64,000 nt of DNA. Source: Pratylenchus scribneri (taxonomy: Eukaryota; Nematoda; Chromadorea; Rhabditida; Pratylenchidae). Below the pieces are notes generated by a model. It saw nothing but the letters and a program-made list of their open reading frames with translations. It was not told the DNA's origin and ran no database searches. Every line of letters starts with the position of its first letter. Position 1 is the first letter of the stretch. The position numbers and the translations under genes were made by a program. This document shows, in pieces, positions 55,291-64,000 of this stretch. The stretch spans positions 1,054,001-1,118,000 of the forward strand of contig JAQSEB010000090.1 in the NCBI GenBank assembly GCA_030063045.1, given 5' to 3'.

Positions 55291-57488
55291 TTATTTTGTC
55301 CCTTCAGTCCAAGTGTTTCGCTTTACATTTATTGCTGTATTATTTGTCCCAACCGACGAATGTATTCTTCGATGAATTCTATTTAAAATGCATTTGGGAA
55401 TAAAATCGGCGCACAAATGTTGCCTAAAATTGGGACTGGCCCAGAGAATGAGCCAACTTGGCAAAACCACAGTGCCCAAATCAACCATCCAATTGTATTG
55501 AGTGTTAAAAATGCTCAAAAGTGTCATATTTTGGTATTCCATAAAAATTGCCGTGCAAATCTGAATTAAATTTAAATTCAAAATTTGACAAAAAATTAAA
55601 TGGACCATCAAAATTGCGATGAGCATATGACCAAAAAATGTGCAAATTGCATAAACCAATAATTTTCTTTCCACTGTTCCAGCTTCATTATTGGAATTTT
55701 GTTATCCAGGTAAAGCAGGCAATTGACTTTTTCGATAAACAATTAAACAGGCCACATTCAAAAAAATACAAATCAGTAAAAAGAGAACCGAAGAAATTGT
55801 ATTAATTTTGATGTACTTTTGGAGGATGTTGGTGCCCTTGAAAATATAAAATTTAAATTGAGAAATATTTTTATTATTATCAATAGAGCACGGATTATTT
55901 ATATTGGTGAAAATCTCAAAATATTGATGATTTTTAAAAAATGAAAATTTTTTTATGAGAAATTTTTCAAAAAAAAAAATACCAAAATTCAATTTTATGA
56001 TAATTTTTTTAAAAATAATTTCCAAAATCAATTTTTTACTATTTTTAAAAAATAAAATATTTTCGAATAATTTTCAAATTTAAAAAATTTGAATTTTTTT
56101 CAAAAAACTATAAAATTTAGTGAAAAAATTCAAAATTTTGACGAAAATCTCCAAAAAAAATGCCGAAATATTTAAATATTGACGGTCAAAAAATGGCCAA
56201 AATATTGATGAGTATTGACATAAAATATCATTAAAATCAGCTAAAACATTGATAAAAAAATGTTTTTTGTTAGTTTCAAACAATTTAAAATTCTTAAATA
56301 AAATAAAGATATTAATAAAAAAAATCCTTGCTATAATTATTAAATTTTACATTTTCAGCCACAGAAATGATAAATTTAATAGTGCCATCATTATTTGATT
56401 CAGTCACAAGAATTATTCCTTCAATTTTAAACAATTCAATTGCATATAAAGGCAGGCAAAAAATGACAAAAAATGCCAAAGGCAAAAGCCATTTTGTCCA
56501 AAGCTAAAAAATATTATTAAAATTATTAAAATATGAATAATTTTCCAACTTTTTCATGACGAATTGGGAAAGCGATTGCGGTGAATCGATGCAATAGAAT
56601 GAAAACAGTGGCCAAATTATCGGCTTGAAATGAATAATTGGTGAGAAAACAAAGTAGGTCCAAACAAAATTTGGGCAATTTTTGGTAGAAATTAAGAAGC
56701 AAATGGCCAAATATATTCGGTAAACGAGTGCCATAATATGAGTCAAAAGTGTAAAGAAGGTCCTATGAATTAAAATAAAATATACCGTAAAATTTCTATT
56801 AGAAACCCATGCTCTTGAAGCCCACCCTCAAAAATTTTTTTATCTTTGATATTTTAATTCTATATAAAAATATATTGAATGGTAAATATATTTTGCGATT
56901 CTCAAAAGCATATTGTGATTGTAAAAACATGTATAAAACACATTTAGAATCTTAAAAACAAGCTTAGAAAAGAAAGTAAAATTGCAAAAATATATTTGGA
57001 TTTGTAATAGAAAAAGCTATCCTAAAAACATGTCTTGAAATTATAAAATTATAAAAATATTTTATAAACATGTTTTAAATTTAAATCATAAAAATATTGT
57101 GTAATCAAAAAAATTTTATAATTTGTAAAAATTTTTTAAATTTAAAAACATGAGGAAAAATATGTTTTTAAATTTTAACCATAAACACATGTTCGATTTG
57201 TGGAAAACTTTATTGAATAATTTTATATTTCATGATTTTTCCCTCTCTGAAATTTATAAGCCCATGGGCTTTTTATAGAAGTTTTACGTTAATTGAATAA
57301 GTAAAAAATTTTACCGGCACAGCACGAATGATAAAAAGTGCATGGAAGGAATTGTGAAAGCATTTATGCCTTAAAATTGTCACAATTTCGGCCAAATATA
57401 GCAGAACGGATGGCGCACTTAAGCAAATGGAAAAATAGATGAATATGTTGCCATGGACCACAAAAAAATTTAGCAATTCTTCTTCCAT
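55291..57488 (-). pseudogene. Srg-like 7-transmembrane receptor with one nonsense codon
   Basis: Exons: 57488-57315, 56762-56550, 56503-56351, 55836-55606, 55560-55291, all phase 0. Signatures of nematode serpentine receptor class gamma are clear: TM1 IFIYFSICLSAPSVLLYLAE, then FHNSFHALFIIRAV, TM3 NLATVFILLHRFTAIAFPIR followed by HEK, TM4 LPLAFFVIFCLPLY, TM5 TISSVLFLLICIFLNVACLI, then VERKLLVYAICTFFGHMLIA, and TM7 WMVDLGTVVLPSWLILWASP. A TAA (55704-55702) interrupts exon 4 between LPALPG and QNSNNEAGT with the same frame continuing on both sides. There is no splice donor nearby to remove it. All else is intact, so this is a very young pseudogene, a polymorphic null, or a base error. Expected role before loss: chemosensory receptor. 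Confidence 0.8.
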
Positions 57489-57654
57489 TTCCTTTTTATT
57501 AGAATTTACAATATATTAATGAAATTTTATGCAAATAAATATCATAAATAGTCTACTATATTTTGAATTTGAAACTCAATTTTATATTCAAATATTCGAA
57601 TTTTTATAATAAAGTAAAATGGGGCAGTTTCTTCTGCCAAATTTTTGAGGATAA

Positions 57655-57950
57655 TTTTTAGTGGTTGATCCTAGACCACTAAATCTTAGAGCCATTTTAT
57701 AAAACTTTGAGGATAATTTTTAGTGGTTGATCCTAGACCACTAAATCTTAGAGCCATTTTATAAAACTCATCGAGACGCATCTTTTCAGGTATAAATTGT
57801 CAAGGTTTAGCAAAAATTCGAACTAATAAATCGTTTAATCCCTATTTTCGTTATTGGTTTATAAACATGTTGAATCAAACCTCGACAAAATATATATATA
57901 TATATATAAATCGATATGCGTCTCGATGAGCTCAAGAGCTGTACTTTCAT
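57655..57950. repeat. Palindromic element, CATCGAGACGCATC family, with internal direct repeat
   Basis: Its left arm is doubled: AATTTTTAGTGGTTGATCC through AGCCATTTTATAAAACT occurs twice about 60 bp apart. The right arm contains a (TA)n run and GATATGCGTCTCGATGAGCT. Confidence 0.65.
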
Positions 57951-57954
57951 AATT

Positions 57955-58395
57955 CTTGACTCCGATTCCGGACTCCGACCTTTCAAAAATTTGACTCCAA
58001 CTACGGATTCCTGGGTTTCAAATTTTTTTGCTCCGACTCCAATTCCGGAGTCGTTCTAAAAGTCGACTCATTTTTATCTAAATTTAACACCAACAAAAAA
58101 TGTTAAAAAGGGAGTAAAAAATTCTAATTTTAGTCAAAGTAAACTGAAATAAAATATATTGAAAATAATTGGAAGGAAAAAGATTTTGAAAAATACAAAA
58201 ATATTATAAAAAAAAAGAAAATTTTCCCCCAGAAAATCCGGAGTCGTTCAAAATTTTCGACTCCGTTTCCGTACCCCGATCTTTCAAAATTTTAGCTCCG
58301 ATTCCGGACTCAGCCCTTTACAATTTCCAATTCCGACTCCAGCTCTGGAGCGGAGTCGGAATCGAAGCCGGAGTCGGACTCAGCACTAATGTCCT
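57955..58395. repeat. Inverted-repeat element of GACTCCGATTCCGG words
   Basis: The left part repeats GACTCCGATTCCGGACTCCG. The right part has the inverse at its end (CGGAGTCGGAATCGAAGCC). The middle is AT-rich. The GC-rich words contrast strongly with the surrounding sequence. Confidence 0.65.
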
Positions 58396-58519
58396 CTATA
58401 AAATGGGTATAAAGGGTTGAAAGTCTTGAATCAGGGTACTAATAAGTTTTGGTCTTTCAGCAAAAGAAACTGATCCAAATGAACTCAAATCTTTCGGCAA
58501 AAACTTTTTCTCAATGTAA

Positions 58520-58720
58520 ATTTATAGTTTCATGTGGTTGCGATTTATAAGAAAAGAAAAATTGTATAAAGTGTGAGAAAAAACAATGCTAAAAAGTTCA
58601 CAAATTAATTTGAAAACTAAATTCCATATTCAATTGAAATATTCTGTAAAGTAAAATTATAGTTTCTTGTGGTTGTGATTTACTTGAAACAAAAATTTGT
58701 AAAAACAGTGAGAAAAAAAT
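58520..58720. repeat. Direct duplication, about 135-bp period
   Basis: TATAGTTTCATGTGGTTGCG near 58526 recurs as TATAGTTTCTTGTGGTTGTG near 58659. Both are followed by ATTTGTAAA/ATTGTATAA and GTGTGAGAAAAA or CAGTGAGAAAAA. Confidence 0.65.
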
Positions 58721-58975
58721 TGTGCATTGTGATATTTTTTGTATCCAATAAAAGAGGAAATGGGCTAATTTTAGCTGCTGGCCCATTTGGGAATTTCATG
58801 GCCATAAGCCAATTCCAAATTATCACTCGACAAAGTGCAAAGAAAAAAATCGGAAAATTATTTGTCGTTTGTCTTCTGAGAATTGAGAATGTCGTGTACT
58901 CGACAAATTCAATTAAAAATAGCCGCATTATAACGAAACATCCAAATCACGGAACATCCAAAAGGAGAAAGTGTT

Positions 58976-59315
58976 ACTGACATTTGCAGACGAAACCGAC
59001 TGCTGCAGATGGTGATAAAGCTGTTGAGGAATTGTTTATGGCATATAATTAAGCATAAAATTAGCTATAAAATGATATCATATTGGCCAACTTTGAATAT
59101 TCACCGATTTATTGCCAATTGTTTAATTAAAATTGTGTTTTTAGGCAGTTTTTTGGCTATAACTCGGTGAATATTCGTCTTTGGCCAATGCTTTTGATAT
59201 AATTTTGCAGCTAATTTTATGCTTAATAATATGCTATAAACAATTCCACAACAGCTTTAACACCATCTGCACCAGACGGTTTTGTCTGCAAATGACGGGT
59301 CTGCAAATGTGGTAA
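58976..59315. repeat. Palindromic element, second copy of the 54772 family
   Basis: Shares GACGAAACCG.CTG, GATGGTGATAAAGCTGTTG, TAGCTATAAAATGATATCA, TAACTCGGTGAATATTC and the inverse right end (CACCAGACGGTTTTGTC) with 54772-55137. TTGCGGAC has become TTTGCA-type words. Confidence 0.75.
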
Positions 59316-59334
59316 TACGATTTGAACTTGTGGG

Positions 59335-59580
59335 TAAATTTTTTGGATCGATATACCAATCGACGCTTCTTGACGAGATGATCCCGAATATGTAACTGGG
59401 TTCGCGAAATAATTCAAAAATAAAAAATTATGGCAATTTTAGTAAAACAGGTACACCTTTAGAAATTTTAAATGGCCATAACTTTTTTATTTTTGAGTTT
59501 TTTGCGAAACCAATAGCATATTCGGTAGATCAGCTCATCGAGACACTTCGATTGATATATCGTTCCAAAAAATTTACCCA
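59335..59580. repeat. Palindromic element with GATCGATATACCAATCG arms
   Basis: Left: TTTTTTGGATCGATATACC then AATCGACGCTTCTTGACGAG. Right: CTCATCGAGACACTTCGATT then GATATATCGTTCCAAAAAAT. The centre contains paired CATAAC / GTTATG and AATAAAAAA words. Confidence 0.65.
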
Positions 59581-59623
59581 CAATCTTTAATTGGGCAATT
59601 CTTTCCCCATCCCATATCTCCCT

Positions 59624-60272
59624 ACCGTATTTATTCTATTTTAAGCCCCCTCTCTATTTTAAGCCCCCCTTTTTAAAAATTTTATTTTCATCTTCGATTT
59701 ATAAATTTTATTATTCTTTATGATTTTTTCTTCATTTTTCTTATTTCTTTATTTAGATAAGAGTAATTATTTCAAAAAATGGACGAAGAATGCTGCGTTT
59801 GCAAAGAAATTTACGCAGCGAGGAACACATGATTAATTGCTTCAAAGAAGACGGAGCATCGCCAAATGGAATTGAAGCATTGAAAATGGCGCAGGCTGAG
59901 AAAGAATTGGAAACGGTTGATGAATTAATGGATGAATTTAATCGAGAATGGGAAATGAACAACAAGAAGATGGAAATGATAGTGACGTGTCAATTATGTG
60001 GAAAATTAATTTTGTTGAGCAATTTTTTTTAAACTATATTTTATTTGTTTCTTTCTTTTATTTTCGTGCGAATTAATTGTTGGAATTGTTGCAAATTTTA
60101 TTGAATAAATTTTATTTGTATCCATTTTTCCTCTCTGAAATTTATAAGCCCCCTCTCTATTATAAGCCCCCTCTCTATTATAAGCCCCCTCTGTATTTTA
60201 AGCCCCCCCCCCCCCTATAGGGTCTATGAAATTTTTAAGCCCCGGGGCTTAAAATAGAATAAATACGGTATT
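59624..60272. mobile_element. TIR element with CCCC-rich subterminal repeats carrying a small ORF
   Basis: The left end TACCGTATTTATTCTATTTT is the exact inverse of the right end (AAAATAGAATAAATACGGTA). Next to each end are repeats of AAGCCCCCTCTCTATT (two copies left, four right, with a C14 run near 60207). Between them lies an open coding remnant (59779-60032). No transposase was seen: a non-autonomous element that either captured a gene fragment or has a degenerate gene of its own. Confidence 0.7.
59779..60032 (+). pseudogene. Putative zinc-finger / coiled-coil ORF inside the TIR element, frameshifted
   Basis: The ATG at 59779 starts MDEECCVCKEIYAA and stops within 18 codons. The next frame continues SEEHMINCFKEDGASPNG, then AEKELETVDELMDEFNREWE and VTCQLCGK before TAA. 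Reading across one shifted base gives C-x2-C ... H-x3-C spacing followed by an acidic helix and another CxxC. That looks like a small C2HC-type zinc finger protein broken by a 1-nt shift near 59810-59820. A short intron cannot be excluded. Confidence 0.4.
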
Positions 60273-60299
60273 TCAAATCAAAATCAAGGAAAAAATGAA

Positions 60300-60500
60300 T
60301 ATAAATGATTTCAAAAAACATTGGAAGATTATTAATGAATTTTAATTGGGTAATTCTTCCAATTGTCATTTTAAATGTGGGAATGCTAAGCATAAAGCAA
60401 TCAAAAATGCCGATGAGAATTATAAATGAAATGCTGAAATATTTATAAATTTGCCTCCGGGCTAATTTCCCAAAGTTTTTCAATTTTCTTTTATCTATCA
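60300..60500 (-). repeat. Inverted partial copy of the duplicated upstream segment
   Basis: On the minus strand this matches the upstream parts of 35150-36830 and 51660-52930 (AACTTTGGGAAATT, GGCAAATT, ATATTTCAGCATTTCATTT, CTCATCGGCATTTTTGATTG). It lies about 1.1 kb upstream of member E. Confidence 0.6.
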
Positions 60501-61570
60501 CAAATCAAAGATCATTGCCCAATTCCTGCCGATGCCAGCATTCCCATAGTTCCAGTCCCCCAAAAGTCCTTATTACTTACTCTACCAATGAAAAAATGGT
60601 TAAATAAATTTACTTTTGACTTTCCTATATTTTATCTACAAAAATAAGAAAAATTCATTCCACACATATCATTCATTTTATTTTAAATCCACAATTACTC
60701 AGCATATTTTTTAAGACAAACATCATTTTTTTCTAACCCCTTTTTAGTTGGCATAAATGATTTACTCATAAAATAACTCAAAATTTATTAATTTAGCCCA
60801 AAATCTCATCTAAATTTATTTTCGTTCTAAATCATACCTAGTATATCTAAAGGTTTAATTGTTAACACACTCTTATGAGTTATAATCAATTTAAAAATGA
60901 ACTCAGCAATTTTTGGAGAAATATTTTGGGAAAATTAATTGATTTTATGCTTATTAATTTATTTTTCTCTCTGTGGGAAACTCATTTGTTTTCCTTTAAA
61001 TATTATTAATAAGGGTATGCGACGGTTTGTGGCGGGCCGGTTTGTAGCGAACTAGTTTTTGCTTTATAACTCATCGCAAACTGAACCATTTCGAATGTTT
61101 TTATATTCATTTGAGAGAGCAATAAATTGTCTATCTAATGATATATAAATCTTTTTATATTATTCAAATTAGAGAAAGTTATGAGCTATTGAATAAAATT
61201 GGGCAAAATGGTGTCAATTTTGAAGGTTTTTGATTTTTAAAAAATGTAAAAATATGTTTTATAATTTGATTTTTATATTGGCTGATAGAGAATTTTTTGC
61301 TCTATTCAATGATATAAAAAACATTCGAAAACATTCATTAGGCGCTGAGCTATTAGCTTTCGCCACAAACCGGCCGCGCCACAAAACGTCCCGCTCCGTA
61401 TTAATAATATGCTGTTTAGTTTTAGTTTTTTTTGGAACATTTTCATGCATATCTCCATTTAAAATTTGGATTATCCATTTTAATACATTACGAAATTGCG
61501 AATTAACTAAGAACTGAAATTATATTCATTTTTATCAATATTTTATTTTTAATGATACAATATTTAGAGA
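60501..61570. other. Spacer upstream of member E with one palindromic element
   Basis: No gene recognised. The hairpin element at 61018-61395 takes up a third of it. An ATCAATATTTTA word at 61534, about 37 bp before the ATG at 61571, is at the position of the promoter-like motif of members B-D. Confidence 0.45.
61018..61395. repeat. Palindromic element, GTGGCGGGCCGGTTTGTAGC family
   Basis: The left end GTTTGTGGCGGGCCGGTTTG is answered by CACAAACCGGCCGCGCCAC at the right. Arms share AACTCATCGC / GCTGAGCTAT-type, GAATGTTTTTATAT / ATATAAAAAACATTC and AGAGAGCAATAAATTG words. Confidence 0.75.
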
Positions 61571-63600
61571 ATGCCATTCTTCAATTTTAAAAATAATTTC
61601 CATCTTCGAAGAACGCAATTTCCTGGCAAGCGAATTCAATGCATTAAGTGCAGCTGTTATTGTAAATATAAAATTTTCACTTATATGGCCTAAAAACTTT
61701 CTTTTATTTTCATACAGATTCAACAGAAGAGCCAGTGAGTTATTGGGACATTGTTAAAGACGGATTAGCAATATCTACTGTTGGCGCTGCTATTTTCGCC
61801 GGTTCCTCTCTGATTATTTATAAGCTTTTGAACAGCAAAGGTAACCGACATTTGCAGCATGGATTTTTGTGGCGCCGACTTTTGCAGCTCTGCTGATATT
61901 TGTGGCTCTGACACATCGGAGGGGGCCGGTTCATCCCAGCCGTTTCATCGCCAGACACTTTTGATGAGTCATAACTCAGCAAAAAGAAACTGTTTGAGCT
62001 TGGTATCATTGAATAGAACTATTTAAGCTTTATTAAATGGTATGGAGTAATATGTGAAAAGTTCAATATTCGCTTAATAAGAAGCTTCTAAATAGCGAAA
62101 TGGCGCCTTTTATTCTGTTTTTCGACTTTAAGCCAATTAAATTTCTATTATTCGAAAAAGCTTTAAACGTTTTTCAATAGATCTTAAATAGCTCTATCCA
62201 ATGATACCAAGATTGGCTCAAACGATTTCTTCTTTGCTGAGTTATGACTCGTCAAAAGTAGCGGGCGATGAACCGGCGGGGATGAACCGACCCCAACCGC
62301 TGGCACTTGCGGCGCCCATAATTGCGACGCTATAATTTGCGGGGCCCCCGATTTTAGTAAAATGAATGAACAAAATAATCATCAATATTAAAAAATTTAC
62401 TATTACAAGAAATAAATTAGCATAAATTTAACCAAATCAATTTATATCAATAATATGCAATGCAAATTATTGTGCCATATGAAAAATAATTTTTTATTAC
62501 ATAATGAATGTATTTGTGCGTTCTGGCTAAAAAAAAAGATTTTCAAACATTTTAATTCATGTTTTTGCTTGTGTTTAACTTTCATTGAATGATGTTTTTA
62601 AGCCGATTTTAAGGGTTTTCCGAAATGTTAAATGTGAAAATATCTTAATTCTTATTATAAATTGATGAAAGCCGGTTTAGGAAAAAGTCTTAAGATCCTT
62701 TTAGGCAAAATTCGATAGCTATAATTAGACGAACCGCAAATTGAAAGCACCGCAATTGTGGACGCCGCAAGTTTCAGAGCCCTAAAAAAGTTGGAGCCTC
62801 AAAAGTCGACGCTGTAAAAAAATTGGCGCCGCAAAAATCCAATACAGATTCACTGACAACAAAATTACTCGCAATCGGAGCAATAGGAGGCTTCTTCTTT
62901 AGTCCCTTTATAACGATTGCTGGTTTGCTAGCTATACCCAAAGGTTGTATTGACAACTTTCATGTTTCGGGTTTATTCTGGAGATGCCCAGATTGCGGAT
63001 TCACCCCAGGCTTAGATGAGTGAGTGACTAAATTTCTCAATTAAAGGAAAACATGTATAAAAAACTAAAATCCTGATAATAGTAAATACTAAAATTGTAA
63101 CCAAAATTTTTAAACGAAATTATAATTTAACTCTCTATTATTATAATGAAAATATTTTTTCCCTTTAATATTCAAATGATGCAAATTTTGAATTGTTACA
63201 AAGAAAATTTATAGAAAGTACATGTAACACAAAGCAAATTTTTCACTCCAACAAAAATTTATAAAAATATTATTCAAAAGGGAATTTTAGATGTCTAACA
63301 TATGCCATTATAGTTTAATTATATTTGGTCATAATCAATAATTTAAATGTGACTTACCCTGTTTAATGTTGGCAATCGATTACCAAGATTGTCAAAATGA
63401 AGATAAAATGGAGGCCAAAACCTTCCTAGAATACTGTATATGAAAATGCTTTTTGAAAATAAAATTTTATCAAAATTATTTAAGTCCGATTTATTTAATT
63501 TTTACGATATTATATCAAATTTTAATATTAATTTTCAACTTATTTCAGTTATGAAGGCGACGAAGGTGGTACAGTCACTACTAGAATGGGAAGGAAGTAA
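61571..63600 (+). CDS. Small CxxC/two-TM/CPxC membrane protein (member E) with an element-loaded intron
   Basis: Exons 61571-61661, 61718-61840, 62848-63019, 63549-63600; phases match; 145 residues. Exon 1 has a longer N-terminus than its paralogues (MPFFNFKNNFHLRR) before RIQCIKCSCY. Exon 2 begins YSTEEPVSYW and holds the first hydrophobic segment (GLAISTVGAAIFAGSSLIIY). Exon 3 holds the second (LLAIGAIGGFFFSPFITIAG) and the knuckle FWRCPDCGFTPGLDD. Exon 4 adds an acidic-basic tail (YEGDEGGTVTTRMGRK). The 1-kb intron between the two TM exons is absent from members B-D and contains a long inverted-repeat element, so the paralogues' single exon appears to be split here. Function unknown. Confidence 0.6.
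61840..62345. repeat. Inverted-repeat element in the intron of member E
   Basis: Left: GGCGCCGACTTTTGCAGC, GGGGGCCGGTTCATCCC, CTTTTGATGAGTCATAACTC. Right: the inverses GAGTTATGACTCGTCAAAAG, GGGGATGAACCGACCCC and GGCACTTGCGGCGCC. Further GGCGCC/GCCGCAA words continue to about 62830, up to the exon 3 acceptor. Confidence 0.75.
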
Positions 63601-63900
63601 TAAAGACAAATGATGAGAGGATGATTTTATTTTGATTTTTTTTTGTTAAATTCATCAAAATGATCAAAAGTATTGCCATGGACTTATATTAAAGAGTTGT
63701 TTTTTTTCTGTTAAAGATCATTAAATAAATCTGTCGAATCAGAATAATTATACATGATAGCTTGGTATTTTGAACATATTTCTATCGTTAAAAAAAGCAT
63801 ATTAGGCAATTGTTTTCCATTCCATTTTTCAGACTATTTTACTGTTTAATTATTTAATAAAAATTAATTAATTCATTATGTTCGGTTTTTTGTGTATTTA
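63601..63900. other. Spacer, no gene seen
   Basis: AT-rich sequence between member E and the terminal family remnant. Confidence 0.5.
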
Positions 63901-63907
63901 TGGCTAC

Positions 63908-63969
63908 AATAAAGTCAAGAAGATATGGAGCTACCCCAATTGCGATTTCACCCCCGGCTTGGATGATGT
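63908..63969 (+). pseudogene. C-terminal remnant of the small membrane protein family (member F)
   Basis: The frame reads KVKKIWSYPNCDFTPGLDD and then GTAAAT, a splice donor at the family's usual position. The first Cys of the CPNC knuckle is Tyr, and no N-terminal exon or TM segment precedes it within 300 bp. It continues toward the window edge, so a last exon may lie outside. Confidence 0.5.
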
Positions 63970-64000
63970 AAATGTATGGATGGTATTTAATTTGCGGAAA

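Larger units (their letters stand above)
57489..59778. other. Repeat-rich intergenic region
   Basis: It holds palindromic elements at 57655-57950, 57955-58395, 58976-59315 and 59335-59580, a direct duplication at about 58520-58710, and the left end of a TIR element at 59624. Open frames near 58600-58980 on both strands lack splice context and domains. Confidence 0.5.

Noticed and set aside
58669..58980. 103-codon plus-strand ORF
   Set aside because: It overlaps the direct duplication at 58520-58720 and a minus-strand frame of similar length; no recognisable domain or splice signals.

Overview
The window looks like nuclear DNA of an AT-rich nematode. Nearly every gene is split by short introns (often 45-60 bp) with GT..AG ends. 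The receptor families (Srsx-like and Srg-like 7TM proteins) are nematode-specific, and the other genes are ordinary animal genes: ONECUT, ArfGAP2/3, PRC1/SPD-1, Cu/Zn-SOD, stanniocalcin and galectin. There are no operons of bacterial type. I rebuilt gene models by eye from splice sites and reading phase. No transcript evidence was available.

Layout. 0.9-2.6 kb (+): a secreted Cys-rich protein ending in a stanniocalcin-like domain. 3.3-9.3 kb (-): a 16-17 exon secreted protein of tandem galectin-like domains. 10.6-16.9 kb (+): an 11-exon alditol-oxidase-like flavoprotein, a candidate gene of bacterial origin, with an in-frame TAA. 18-22 kb: gene debris, namely an F-box fragment, a PRC1-like pseudogene, a small coiled-coil gene and a broken Cu/Zn-SOD. 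22.3-28.6 kb (+): a complete ArfGAP2/3 homologue with an antisense tRNA-Glu(CTC) in one intron. 31.4-32.8 kb (+): an intact Srsx-like receptor. 34.6-36.6, 52.3-54.1 and 61.6-64 kb: six members or remnants of a family of small CxxC / two-TM / CPxC membrane proteins sharing one exon plan. 37.2-51.3 kb (-): a ONECUT transcription factor gene. 55.3-57.5 kb (-): an Srg-like receptor with a nonsense codon.

The most unusual object is a 10.4-kb LTR retroelement (39000-49418, TSD GTTTT, two 306-bp LTRs that look identical) inside the ONECUT intron that divides the homeodomain. It has one long frame in the order Gag, envelope-like glycoprotein, protease, RT, RNase H, integrase, so the envelope-like part sits between Gag and Pol. 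Between the 5' LTR and gag it carries at least one, probably two, antisense genes. One keeps its introns and encodes a signal-peptide, single-TM protein.

The intergenic and intronic DNA is also dominated by long inverted-repeat (hairpin) elements. I count about 20 in 64 kb, in several families, and many lie in introns. Minisatellites occur in two introns. Much of the gene decay here (SOD, the interrupted introns of the small membrane protein genes) lies next to these elements.
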